DNA from: Kineobactrum sediminis
Lineage (GTDB): Bacteria; Pseudomonadota; Gammaproteobacteria; Pseudomonadales; Halieaceae
Assembly: GCF_002868715.1 (NCBI RefSeq)
Contig: NZ_PKLZ01000008.1
Location: 372,001-436,000, forward strand
Length of the DNA stretch: 64,000 nucleotides
Direction of reading: 5' to 3'
In this document: positions 56,063-64,000 of the stretch, in pieces
Layout of the letters: every line of letters starts with the position of its first letter
Numbering within the stretch: the stretch's first letter is position 1
Made by a program: the position numbers and the translations under genes
Notes under the pieces: generated by a model
Told to the model about the DNA's origin: nothing
The model's database searches: none
The model's input: only the letters and a program-made list of their open reading frames with translations

Positions 56063-56369
56063 GCCAAAGCGACCGCAAGACTCCGGTAAAAAAAAACAGG
56101 AACTCAGTAACAAAATAGGCAAGCGTGCTGCGCAGAAATTGCGCGGTCGCACGCGCAGAAAAAATGCTGCCTGGTTCGGATTGGGCATGTTTGGACTGGT
56201 GGGCTGGTCGGTCGCCATTCCAACCCTGATGGGAATCGCACTCGGGCTATGGCTCGACCGCCGCTGGCCGGGTGAAGTTTCCTGGACATTGACCTTCCTG
56301 ATAATCGGTGTGGCACTGGGTTGCCTGAACGCCTGGTACTGGATCAGGCAGGAAAGTCGGCGTGAGTGA
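56055..56369 (+). CDS. atpQ: N-type ATPase AtpQ (AtpI-like) membrane protein
   Basis: The 104-residue protein has a very basic N-terminus (KKKQELSNKIGKRAAQKLRGRTRRK) and two membrane helices (FGLGMFGLVGWSVAIPTLMGIALGLWL, LTFLIIGVALGCLNAWYWI). AtpQ is AtpI-like and is found only in N-ATPase operons. ATG at 56055 follows AGGAGAG and overlaps the atpC stop by 8 bases. Confidence 0.85.
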
Positions 56370-57573
56370 AACGCCGACAAATGCTGTCGTTCTGATTACC
56401 TTCGGCGGGCTATTCCTTATTGGTTTGCTGGCAGACCTGGCGGGTCGTCAAACACCATTACCCCGGGTTACGCTATTGCTGATATCAGGGTTTTTAATAG
56501 GCCCCTCGTTACTCAACTGGCTTCCGGAGTTCGCAATCGGCTGGTTCCCGATACTGACTGACATCGCGCTGACCATGATCGGTTTTTTGCTGGGTCATAA
56601 TATGACCCACGCACGATTCAAAGAACTTGGACGAGCGGTCATCACCATGTCCATTGGTGAAGTTGTCGCAACCGCATTGCTGGTATTCCTGGTGCTTCTT
56701 TCTTTCGGCGTACCCTTTGAAATCGCACTGCTTCTCGCGGGTATCGCACCGGCAACGGCACCGGCCGCAACTGTTGATGTGATTCAGGAATATGAAGCAA
56801 AAGGAAAATTTACGGATACCCTTTTGGGAATCGTTGCAATTGACGATGTCTGGGGGTTGCTGGTATTCAGCCTGCTATTGGCGATTGCACAAGCATTAAC
56901 CGGACAAGGCGACGCTATCGGCAGCATCGCTAAAGCCAGCTGGGAAATCGGTGGTGCAGTCCTGGTGGGGCTAGTGCTGGGCTTGCCCATGGCCTGCCTG
57001 ACCGGTCGCATACGACCCGGCCAGCCATCGCAGGCGGAGGCACTGGGCGTGGTTTTGCTATGCGCCGGGTTCGCCGAATGGATGGGGGTTTCCTACATCC
57101 TTGCGGCGATCGTTCTGGGAGCCGTCGTCGCCAACATTGCCACTCACCATGAGAAATCCTTTCAGGTCATTGAAGGTATCGAGTGGCCTTTCCTGATCCT
57201 GTTTTTCCTTATTGCAGGCGCCACCCTGGAAGTAGAAGCATTGTCACAGGCAGGACTGCTCACTGGCGGCTATATTATATTACGAGTACTGGGTCGGATC
57301 ATGGGTACGCGACTGGGCGGAAGAGCAAGCGGCACTGCTCCTGTCATCCGCAACTGGATAGGCGTGGCGTTGTTGCCCCAGGCAGGAGTGGCTATTGGTA
57401 TGGCGCTGCTTGCCAGTCAACGTTTCCCGCACCTCAAGGACATTCTGCTACCGATCGTACTCGGCTCGACGGTCATATTCGAGCTCATCGGCCCACTGGC
57501 AACCCGCTGGGCATTGACTCGTGTCGGGGATATTCCGAACAGGCGCGAACCGGACAAAGGGGAGTTAAGCTGA
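56362..57573 (+). CDS. Cation:proton antiporter (CPA2-like) inserted in the N-ATPase operon
   Basis: The 403-residue membrane protein has about 11 or 12 helices and the CPA2-type core, with paired aspartates in AIDDVWG near residue 155. The family exchanges Na+ or K+ for H+. GTG at 56362 is the start; it overlaps the atpQ stop by 8 bases, and its own stop is one base before atpR. N-ATPase operons normally run Q to R without it. The tight overlaps suggest an established part of this operon, probably linking the rotary pump to cation exchange. Confidence 0.88.
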   Translation: MSETPTNAVVLITFGGLFLIGLLADLAGRQTPLPRVTLLLISGFLIGPSLLNWLPEFAIGWFPILTDIALTMIGFLLGHNMTHARFKELGRAVITMSIGEVVATALLVFLVLLSFGVPFEIALLLAGIAPATAPAATVDVIQEYEAKGKFTDTLLGIVAIDDVWGLLVFSLLLAIAQALTGQGDAIGSIAKASWEIGGAVLVGLVLGLPMACLTGRIRPGQPSQAEALGVVLLCAGFAEWMGVSYILAAIVLGAVVANIATHHEKSFQVIEGIEWPFLILFFLIAGATLEVEALSQAGLLTGGYIILRVLGRIMGTRLGGRASGTAPVIRNWIGVALLPQAGVAIGMALLASQRFPHLKDILLPIVLGSTVIFELIGPLATRWALTRVGDIPNRREPDKGELS

Positions 57574-57574
57574 C

Positions 57575-57868
57575 ATGAATGAACTGGTATTTCTCGGTTT
57601 GGCAGCAGCGGCAGGCATGTTAATGGGACTTCTCTACTTTGGCGGATTATGGCTGACGGTGACCCGGCTACGGTCTATTGCCAACCCCGGGTTTTACTTA
57701 TTGGCCAGCCTGCTCTTGCGATTTGGCTGCTGCCTGGCCGGGTTTTCCGCTATTGCTTACTACAGTGGCTGGCAGGCACTGGTGTTCACCATGGTGGGCT
57801 TTACCCTGGCGCGGGCTTTGGTGATCCATGAGTTCCAGACCCGCGGATTACACCAGGAGCGCCACTGA
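57575..57868 (+). CDS. atpR: N-type ATPase AtpR membrane protein
   Basis: The 97-residue protein has three membrane helices (FLGLAAAAGMLMGLLYFGGLWL, PGFYLLASLLLRFGCCLAGF, ALVFTMVGFTLARALV), matching the N-ATPase-specific AtpR, which carries an Arg in a helix (LLRFG here) and is thought to contact the c-ring. It overlaps atpB by one base. Confidence 0.87.
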   Translation: MNELVFLGLAAAAGMLMGLLYFGGLWLTVTRLRSIANPGFYLLASLLLRFGCCLAGFSAIAYYSGWQALVFTMVGFTLARALVIHEFQTRGLHQERH

Positions 57869-58569
57869 TGGACATAACCCCGGACTCAATTATTCTTTGG
57901 CAGTATGGCAAATTCTCGCTCAATGCCACAATAGCCTATACCTGGCTGGTTATCGGTCTGCTGACTGTCAGCTCGTGGCTGGTAACCCGGCGCCTTTCTA
58001 CTGCCACCGAAATATCGCGTTGGCAGAATCTGCTGGAAGTCGTGGTTACCGGAATCAGGGACCAGATAGAGCAGGTCAGTCGCCAGCAGCCTGGCCAATT
58101 CTTGCCCTTTGTGGGCACCCTGTTTCTTTACATATCAGTCGCTAATCTTCTCAACGTCGTACCCGGCTACATGGCCCCCACCGGCTCGCTGTCCACTACC
58201 ACAGCGCTGGCACTGTGCGTATTTATCGCGGTCCCACTTTACGGCATCGCCAGTGAAGGGCCGATAGCCTATTTTCGACAGTACCTGCAGCCGACCTGGT
58301 TCATGCTGCCTTTTAATGTACTCGGCGAAATATCGCGCACCATTGCTCTCGCGGTACGTCTGTATGGGAATATCATGAGCGGTACTGTTATCGCCGGAAT
58401 TTTGCTGAGCCTTACGCCGTATTTCTTCCCAGTTGTCATGCAGCTGCTGGGGCTGCTCACCGGCCAGATACAAGCCTATATTTTCGCCGTGCTAGCCATG
58501 GTGTATATCGCCTCTGCGACTTCTGCACATCAACAGCAGGAAAAACGCACCTCGACCCAATCCTCATAA
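57868..58569 (+). CDS. atpB: N-type ATPase a subunit
   Basis: The 233-residue membrane subunit has the essential Arg in ALAVRLYGNIMSG and five or six helices, forming the stator half-channels. ATG immediately overlaps the atpR stop. Confidence 0.92.
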   Translation: MDITPDSIILWQYGKFSLNATIAYTWLVIGLLTVSSWLVTRRLSTATEISRWQNLLEVVVTGIRDQIEQVSRQQPGQFLPFVGTLFLYISVANLLNVVPGYMAPTGSLSTTTALALCVFIAVPLYGIASEGPIAYFRQYLQPTWFMLPFNVLGEISRTIALAVRLYGNIMSGTVIAGILLSLTPYFFPVVMQLLGLLTGQIQAYIFAVLAMVYIASATSAHQQQEKRTSTQSS

Positions 58570-58588
58570 AACCTTTCAGGAGACGCGC

Positions 58589-58867
58589 ATGGACAGCATT
58601 TCACTTATCGCGATGGCATCCGTTATTACTGCAGGCCTGACCATCGGCATCGGCGCAATTGGCCCCGCTCTTGGCGAGGGCCGGGCCGTAGCCCAGGCCC
58701 TGACCGCTATTGCCCAGCAACCCGATGAATCCGATACGATTACCCGTACCCTTTTCGTCGGTCTTGCAATGATTGAATCTACGGCAATTTACTGCTTCGT
58801 TGTCTCGATGATTCTTTTGTTCGCCAATCCGTTCTGGGATTACGTGCTGAGTACGGTAGAGGGCTGA
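58589..58867 (+). CDS. atpE: N-type ATPase c subunit
   Basis: The 92-residue hairpin has helix 1 with GPALGEGRAV (Glu30 where Na+-type c subunits have Gln) and helix 2 with MIESTAIY (Glu63, Ser64, Thr65, Tyr68). The EST-Y pattern is like Na+ sites, but two carboxylates as here were reported as proton-binding in the Burkholderia pseudomallei N-ATPase c17 ring. Ion choice is therefore unsettled. ATG follows AGGAGAC. Confidence 0.93.
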   Translation: MDSISLIAMASVITAGLTIGIGAIGPALGEGRAVAQALTAIAQQPDESDTITRTLFVGLAMIESTAIYCFVVSMILLFANPFWDYVLSTVEG

Positions 58868-58870
58868 CCA

Positions 58871-59638
58871 ATGACGATAGACTGGATAACGGTTACCGCC
58901 CAGATCATCAATTTCCTGATCCTGGTGTGGTTGCTGCAACATTTTCTCTATCAACCGATCACTAATGCCATGCAACGCCGGGAGGAGCATATTGCCGAGC
59001 GGCTGGAAGAGGCTGAAAAACGAGAACAGGAAGCTGACCAGCGGGCTCAGGACTACCGGGAGAAAAGCGAGCGACTGGAACAGGACACCGAGCAGATTCA
59101 GCAGCGCGCCGAGCGTGAGGCTGATCGCAAAAAAAAGGAACTCCTCAATGAGGCCCGAGAAGAAGTCAGTAAAACCCGTAGTAACTGGCAAACCCAGGTC
59201 AGGGACGAAAAAGAGGATTTCTTAAACAATTTGCGGCACCAGACGACGGATACTGTTGCCATCGTCGCGCGCAAGGCACTGGGCGACCTTGCGGATAGCG
59301 CCCTTGAGGAGCAGATTGTGCAGAGTTTTATTGCACGCTTGCAGTCGCTGGACGAGAAATCGCGCAAGTCCATCGTAAAAGAAGGCGAAAAGGTCACCAT
59401 CAGCAGCGCTTTCGAACTCGATTCCTCGGTACGCGGAAAATTGACCCGTGCGGTACATAAACACCTGGAGGAACATCTGGAGGTGGACTACCGACAGTCC
59501 CCTGAACTGCTGTGTGGCGTTGAATTATCCAGTGGCGGGACCAGCCTGGGTTGGAACCTTGCGAACTACCTGGAAGCCGTTGACAACACAATGGCCGATG
59601 CGTTCAGCCCGGTCGAAATTGAAAAAGAGGAGGCGTAA
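58871..59638 (+). CDS. atpF: N-type ATPase b subunit (b-delta fusion type)
   Basis: The 255-residue subunit starts with a membrane helix ([19 protein letters not shown]), continues with a long charged coiled coil (residues about 35-125) and ends with a delta-like domain. N-ATPase operons lack a separate delta gene, and the extended b subunit takes its place. It ends 4 bases before atpA, with an intervening ribosome site for atpA inside it. Confidence 0.9.
   Translation: MTIDWITVTAQIINFLILVWLLQHFLYQPITNAMQRREEHIAERLEEAEKREQEADQRAQDYREKSERLEQDTEQIQQRAEREADRKKKELLNEAREEVSKTRSNWQTQVRDEKEDFLNNLRHQTTDTVAIVARKALGDLADSALEEQIVQSFIARLQSLDEKSRKSIVKEGEKVTISSAFELDSSVRGKLTRAVHKHLEEHLEVDYRQSPELLCGVELSSGGTSLGWNLANYLEAVDNTMADAFSPVEIEKEEA
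59627..59633 (+). promoter_or_regulatory. Ribosome binding site supporting the GTG start of atpA
   Basis: GAGGAGG lies nine bases before GTG at 59643. It supports this start over the ATG at 59670 and over upstream frame extensions inside atpF. Confidence 0.65.
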
Positions 59639-59642
59639 AGCG

Positions 59643-61166
59643 GTGTTGCAGGAATTGCTCGACGACACCATGACGACGCTGCGCGCTGCAATCGACAGTA
59701 GCCACCTGGAAATGCATCCTGTTGAAACAGGCACTGTGCTCTACGTAGGTGGCGGTATCGCTCGTATCGCTGGCCTCCCGAACATCACCTCTGATGAACT
59801 GGTAGAGTTTCCCGGTGGCGTGCTCGGCGTTGCCATTAACCTTGAACCGGATGAAATTGGCGTGATGTTGCTGGGCGACAGCGATGAGCTCTCTGCCGGA
59901 ACCAGGGTAACCGCAACAGGGCGCGAGGCAGACACGCCCGTTGGTGAAGCCCTGCTGGGTCGCGTCATCGATGCAACCGGACGCGTTCTTGATGGCGGCA
60001 AAGTATTGCAATCAGTTGAGCGCCGCCCAATTGAACAGGCGGCCCCCGCCATTATCGACCGATCGCCAGTAACAGAGCCACTAATGACCGGGATAAAAGC
60101 TATTGACGCACTAATCCCGATAGGACGGGGTCAGCGTGAACTGGTAGTGGGCGACCGCCAGACTGGTAAGACCTCGGTTGTGGTCGACACCATTATCAAT
60201 CAGCGCACTACGGACGTGATATGTATTTACTGTGCCATCGGCCAACGCGGCACGGCGGTCGCAAGGGTCATCGAAACCTTGCGCGAGCACGATGCACTGG
60301 AATATTCGATTGTTGTTGTGGCTTCGGACGAAGACCCCCCCGGCCTGCGTTTCGTCACCCCTTACGCCGCCACCACCATGGCGGAATACTTCAGGGAAAA
60401 AGGCCGGGACACCCTGATCATTTATGACGACCTGACGCGACACGCCAGGGCCTATCGCGAACTCTCCCTCCTTCTGAGACGACCACCGGGCCGGGAGGCG
60501 TATCCCGGTGACATCTTCTATATCCATTCCCGCCTTCTGGAACGAGCAACACACCTGAACGAGGATTGCGGTGGCGGCTCACTCACCGCGCTGCCGATTA
60601 TCGAAACACATGCCCAGGACATCTCAGCCTATATCCCGACCAATCTTATTTCCATTACGGATGGGCAGATTTATCTCTCCCCTACCCTCTTTCATAAAGG
60701 TTTGTTACCGGCGATCGACGTCGGAAAATCGGTATCGAGGGTGGGTGGAAAAACCCAGTACCCGGCGTTTCGTGATGTCAGTGGGGATCTGCGCCTTGCT
60801 TATTCGCAATTCGAGGAGCTTGAAACGTTCGCACGCTTCGCTACGCGGCTGGACGAAGATACCCGGGCAACTATCGAGCATGGCAGGCGCGTGCGGGAAG
60901 TACTGAAACAAAGCGAACAACAGCCGTTGCCCGCCAGTTCTCAAATAATAATATTAAAGGCAGTGAACGCCGGCCTGCTGGATAAATTGCCGCTGGAGCT
61001 TGTCGGCTCTGCCGAGGCCAAACTACAGGAACGGATTCAGGCTGACTTTCCGCAATGCTGCGAGCAGCTTCAGGCAGGAGAATCCCTCGATGATTCCGAA
61101 TGGGAGAAAATCCTGGATAGCGTACAGGATGTACTCTCGAAACTGGTCGAGTCGACAGAGGATTAA
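59643..61166 (+). CDS. atpA: N-type ATPase alpha subunit
   Basis: The 507-residue subunit has GDRQTGKT (Walker A) near residue 170 and the alpha-type residues of F1 ([15 protein letters not shown]). GTG at 59643 is behind a good ribosome site. It is regulatory, with non-catalytic nucleotide sites. Confidence 0.93.
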   Translation: MLQELLDDTMTTLRAAIDSSHLEMHPVETGTVLYVGGGIARIAGLPNITSDELVEFPGGVLGVAINLEPDEIGVMLLGDSDELSAGTRVTATGREADTPVGEALLGRVIDATGRVLDGGKVLQSVERRPIEQAAPAIIDRSPVTEPLMTGIKAIDALIPIGRGQRELVVGDRQTGKTSVVVDTIINQRTTDVICIYCAIGQRGTAVARVIETLREHDALEYSIVVVASDEDPPGLRFVTPYAATTMAEYFREKGRDTLIIYDDLTRHARAYRELSLLLRRPPGREAYPGDIFYIHSRLLERATHLNEDCGGGSLTALPIIETHAQDISAYIPTNLISITDGQIYLSPTLFHKGLLPAIDVGKSVSRVGGKTQYPAFRDVSGDLRLAYSQFEELETFARFATRLDEDTRATIEHGRRVREVLKQSEQQPLPASSQIIILKAVNAGLLDKLPLELVGSAEAKLQERIQADFPQCCEQLQAGESLDDSEWEKILDSVQDVLSKLVESTED

Positions 61167-61171
61167 ACACG

Positions 61172-62071
61172 ATGGAGTCGCTTGAAAACCTGCATCGGCA
61201 ACTGGGTAGCCTTGAAGAATTGCAGACCATCGTCCGCACCATGAAGGCGCTTTCTGCTGCCAGCATTCAACAGTATGAACTCTCGGTTCGCGCACTTACT
61301 GACTACTACCAAACCGTAGAGCGAGGCCTGCATGTAGTGCTGAAAGATATGCATGCGCCTGTTTCAAAGCCAAGCCCGCAGGGACGTGCGCGGCTGGCGG
61401 CCGTGGTATTTGGATCAGATCACGGATTGTGCGGGCGTTTCAATGAGGAAATAAGCCAGCATGCATTGGAAAGGATGGATTCAAGCACGGCGGATCCGGA
61501 CAACAGGCTATTGCTGGCAGTCGGCGCGCGGGCAGCCGGCAGCCTTGAATATGCAGGCCAGACTGTCAATGACGAGTTCCCGGTACCCGGTTCAGCCAGG
61601 CAAATTACCGAGACTGTTCAGCAAGTCCTGGTCAAGATTGACGAGTGGCGTGAGCAACAGGGCGTATATTATGTGTATTTATTCTACAATCGACACAGCC
61701 GGGGAAAAGGTTACCATCCCACAGGCATTGAACTATTCCCCATTAACCTCCGTCACTTCAAACGTCTTGAGGAAGAGAAATGGCCTTCGCGTAGCCTGCC
61801 TGTTTTCAGTATGAAAGGTGAAGCATTACTCAGTCGCCTGTTATATCAGTACCTGTTTGTATCGGTCTTTCGAGCGTGCGCCGAATCCCAGGCCAGCGAA
61901 CATGCCAGCCGTCTGGCAGCGATGCAGTCCGCAGAGAAAAATCTGGATGAACGTCTCGACGAGGTCACCATGACCTACCGCCGCGCCAGACAAAATGTTA
62001 TCACCTCCGAACTGCTGGATGTAGTCGCCGGTTTCGAGGCAATAACCAGCGCCAAGGAACAAAAAAAATGA
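61172..62071 (+). CDS. atpG: N-type ATPase gamma subunit
   Basis: The 299-residue rotor subunit has an N-terminal coiled-coil helix (RQLGSLEELQTIVRTMKALSAASI) and a C-terminal helix (MTYRRARQNVITSELLDVVAGFEAI) as in F1 gamma, with a Rossmann-like middle. It closes the operon and overlaps the DUF72 gene by ATGA. Confidence 0.9.
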   Translation: MESLENLHRQLGSLEELQTIVRTMKALSAASIQQYELSVRALTDYYQTVERGLHVVLKDMHAPVSKPSPQGRARLAAVVFGSDHGLCGRFNEEISQHALERMDSSTADPDNRLLLAVGARAAGSLEYAGQTVNDEFPVPGSARQITETVQQVLVKIDEWREQQGVYYVYLFYNRHSRGKGYHPTGIELFPINLRHFKRLEEEKWPSRSLPVFSMKGEALLSRLLYQYLFVSVFRACAESQASEHASRLAAMQSAEKNLDERLDEVTMTYRRARQNVITSELLDVVAGFEAITSAKEQKK

Positions 62072-62796
62072 AGGCCGCCCCTGTTCATGTAGGCACATCA
62101 GGCTGGCACTACGAGCACTGGCAGGGTCCTTTCTATCCGAAGGATTTGGCCACTGGAGATTGGCTGGAATATTATGCAAGCCAGTTTTCCAGCCTTGAAA
62201 TAAATAACGCTTTCTACCGTTTACCCGCAAAGAAAACATTACAACAATGGCACGCTACAGTACCTGAGAATTTCATATTTACTGCAAAAGCCAGCCGGTA
62301 TATCACCCACATGAAGAAGCTCAAGGATCCTGAAGAAAGTATCGCCAAATTCTTTGATCACATCGTCGCATTGGAAGAAAAACTCGGGGCGATTCTATTT
62401 CAGCTACCTCCGCGCTGGAAATTCAATGCAGACCGACTGAAGGAATTTCTCAATGCACTCAGCAGAGATTTTCGTTACGCATTTGAATTTCGTGACCACA
62501 GCTGGATTAACGAGGAATCCTGTGACCTGTTATCGCAGCATAATGCCGCTTTCTGTCTTTATGACCTCGAGGGGTTTGTAACGCCTGCTGAAATTACCGC
62601 CGATTTTGTGTATATCCGGCTACACGGTCCCGGTGCGGCATACCAGGGTGATTATAACCAGCAGAGCTTGTCAGAATGGGCGGAGAAAATACGCACCTGG
62701 TCTGAGCAAGGAAAAGCTGTGTATTGCTACTTTGATAACGACGAAGCGGGATATGCAGCAAAGAATGCAAAAAGCCTGCGACAGATGCTCGAGTAA
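62068..62796 (+). CDS. DUF72 TIM-barrel protein
   Basis: The 242-residue protein shows the DUF72 signature: VGTSGWHYEHWQGPFYP at the start, EINNAFYRLP, LPPRW and FVYIRLHGP. The role is not established; the fold is a metal-site-lacking or -poor TIM barrel. It is translationally coupled to atpG, but that may be chance. Confidence 0.87.
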   Translation: MKAAPVHVGTSGWHYEHWQGPFYPKDLATGDWLEYYASQFSSLEINNAFYRLPAKKTLQQWHATVPENFIFTAKASRYITHMKKLKDPEESIAKFFDHIVALEEKLGAILFQLPPRWKFNADRLKEFLNALSRDFRYAFEFRDHSWINEESCDLLSQHNAAFCLYDLEGFVTPAEITADFVYIRLHGPGAAYQGDYNQQSLSEWAEKIRTWSEQGKAVYCYFDNDEAGYAAKNAKSLRQMLE

Positions 62797-62840
62797 TTGA
62801 ATTTTTCCAGCTGGCCGGCAATTTAGGGGGGGGCCCGATC

Positions 62841-64000
62841 ATGCCCATTCATAACAATGAAATCGCTGATGATTTTGACCGGCTTGCAGATCTTCTGGAG
62901 ATTGAGGGCGCCAACCAGTTCCGCGTTCGCGCTTATCGTGACGCCGCTCGCACCGTGCGTAACGACACCCGCAACATGGCGGACCGAATCGAGGATGGAG
63001 AGGACCTGTCTGAAATCGCGGGCATTGGTGAAGACCTCGCGGAGAAGATCAAGACCATTGTGGAGACAGGCGAACTACCCTTGCTCGAAGAGGTAAGATT
63101 ACGGGTGCCAGACGCCCTGAGTGACCTGATGCGCATTGAAGGCCTCGGCCCAAAACGGGTTAAAGCGCTTTATCATAATCTCGACATCGAGACTATCGAC
63201 GACCTCAAGGACGCCGCGGAGAATGAAAAAATACAGGAGCTAGAAGGATTCGGTCGTAAAACAGAGCACATAATAAAAGAACGAGTGGAGCGTTTTGCCG
63301 GTGCGGAGAAACGTACAACCCTGCTCGTTGCCGAGGATATTGCCGAATCGTTAGTCGAATACCTTAAGCAGAGCAAGGGTCTCAAGGATATTGTCATCGC
63401 CGGTAGTTACCGACGCTGCAAGGAGACAGTGGGGGACCTGGATATCCTGGTTACCGCAAAGAAAGATTCCTCCGTCATGAAACGATTTGTCGATTACGAT
63501 GAAGTAATCGAGGTGATCCTGCACGGGAAAACACGGTCCACCGTCCGTTTACGGTCGGGCATGCATGTCGATCTCCGGGTAGTCCCCGAGGTTAGCTACG
63601 GTTCGGCGCTTCATTACTTCACCGGCTCCAAGGCGCATAATATCGGTGTACGCAAGTTGGGAATGAAAAAAGGCTACAAGATTAACGAATATGGCGTATT
63701 CAAGAACGATAAACGGATCGCCGGCAAGACCGAAAAGGAGGTCTACGAAAAGGTCGGCCTGTGTTATGTGCCTCCCGAGTTGCGCGAGGGCCGGGGTGAG
63801 ATTGAGGCCGCAAAGAATAATGCCCTTCCGGACCTTGTTACCCTGAATGATATTCGCGGAGACTTGCACTGTCATACCACCGCTACCGATGGCCATAACT
63901 CGTTAAAGAAAATGACCGAAGCGGCCAGGGAGCGCGGCTATGAATATATCGCCTTTACCGATCACTCCAAGCATGTGACGGTCGCCAGGGGTCTGGATAA
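62841..64000 (+). CDS. polX: PolX-type DNA polymerase/PHP protein, 3' partial
   Basis: The frame runs off the window end; 386 residues are present. The N-terminal half has helix-hairpin-helix elements (EDLSEIAGIGEDLAEKI, IEGLGPKRVK) and the polymerase X site GSYRRCKETVGDLDIL with the catalytic DxD. The PHP metal domain begins at DLHCHTTATDG and FTDHS near the end. Bacterial PolX acts in gap-filling repair with 3'-5' exonuclease from the PHP domain. ATG at 62841 follows AGGGGGGG. Confidence 0.93.
   Translation, partial: MPIHNNEIADDFDRLADLLEIEGANQFRVRAYRDAARTVRNDTRNMADRIEDGEDLSEIAGIGEDLAEKIKTIVETGELPLLEEVRLRVPDALSDLMRIEGLGPKRVKALYHNLDIETIDDLKDAAENEKIQELEGFGRKTEHIIKERVERFAGAEKRTTLLVAEDIAESLVEYLKQSKGLKDIVIAGSYRRCKETVGDLDILVTAKKDSSVMKRFVDYDEVIEVILHGKTRSTVRLRSGMHVDLRVVPEVSYGSALHYFTGSKAHNIGVRKLGMKKGYKINEYGVFKNDKRIAGKTEKEVYEKVGLCYVPPELREGRGEIEAAKNNALPDLVTLNDIRGDLHCHTTATDGHNSLKKMTEAARERGYEYIAFTDHSKHVTVARGLD

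Overview
The window is about 64 kb of gene-dense DNA with moderately high G+C and no stretch over 300 bases without a gene. I read it as the chromosome of a gammaproteobacterium, probably marine: it has two long TonB-dependent receptors, an AcnA-type aconitase, an N-type rotary ATPase operon and several aerobic aromatic-degradation operons. The taxonomic call is inference from gene content; no rRNA or tRNA gene was found. The first gene (FadB-like) and the last (PolX) are cut by the window ends.

Region 1 (1-4411) holds a partial enoyl-CoA hydratase/3-hydroxyacyl-CoA dehydrogenase, a phenylacetate-CoA ligase (paaK) and, divergent from it, the repressor paaX. Region 2 (4424-23727) is the most interesting part. 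A MarR regulator and four matching AT-rich palindromes (consensus ATATTTTAAGCTTAAAATAT, one inside a 38-bp perfect palindrome) frame five transcription units. These encode an old-yellow-enzyme reductase, a 2-aminobenzoyl-CoA monooxygenase/reductase-like fusion, beta-oxidation-type enzymes, an isatin-hydrolase-like metal hydrolase, IorA/IorB, a RidA protein, a CoA ligase, a degenerate thiolase with its DUF35 partner, an SDR, and a Rieske dioxygenase alpha/beta pair. The set fits a complete route from indole-3-acetate: dioxygenation to dioxindole-3-acetate, CoA activation, retro-aldol cleavage to isatin and acetyl-CoA, hydrolysis to isatinate (2-aminophenylglyoxylate), oxidative decarboxylation by IorAB straight to 2-aminobenzoyl-CoA, then dearomatisation and beta-oxidation. 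The pathway is inference; the genes, the missing thiolase residues and the operators are visible.

Region 3 (23824-32352) contains an operon for a metallo-beta-lactamase-fold protein, a second MarR and a P450. It is followed by homogentisate 1,2-dioxygenase (hmgA) flanked by two FAD hydroxylases, each with a small MhaB/DUF2783-like partner. Region 4 (30039-51007) is one 21-kb run of minus-strand genes. After the second hydroxylase pair come an NTF2-like protein, a deacetylase-family amidohydrolase, an amidase, a TonB receptor, an exported amidohydrolase, an AraC regulator, an aromatic amine dehydrogenase cluster (order B-E-D-A, then two cytochromes c), an aldehyde dehydrogenase, a second TonB receptor, a FeaR-like AraC regulator and an ActP/DUF485 transporter pair. 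Together regions 1-4 look like an arylacetate island: aryl-ethylamines are oxidised to arylacetaldehydes and arylacetates, which feed phenylacetyl-CoA, homogentisate or indoleacetate routes.

Region 5 (51231-64000) is more housekeeping in character. It has acnA, a cluster of four REP-like palindromic units including a 33-bp-stem hairpin, a complete N-type ATPase operon (D-C-Q-[antiporter]-R-B-E-F-A-G) with a cation:proton antiporter gene inserted, a DUF72 protein and the start of polX.
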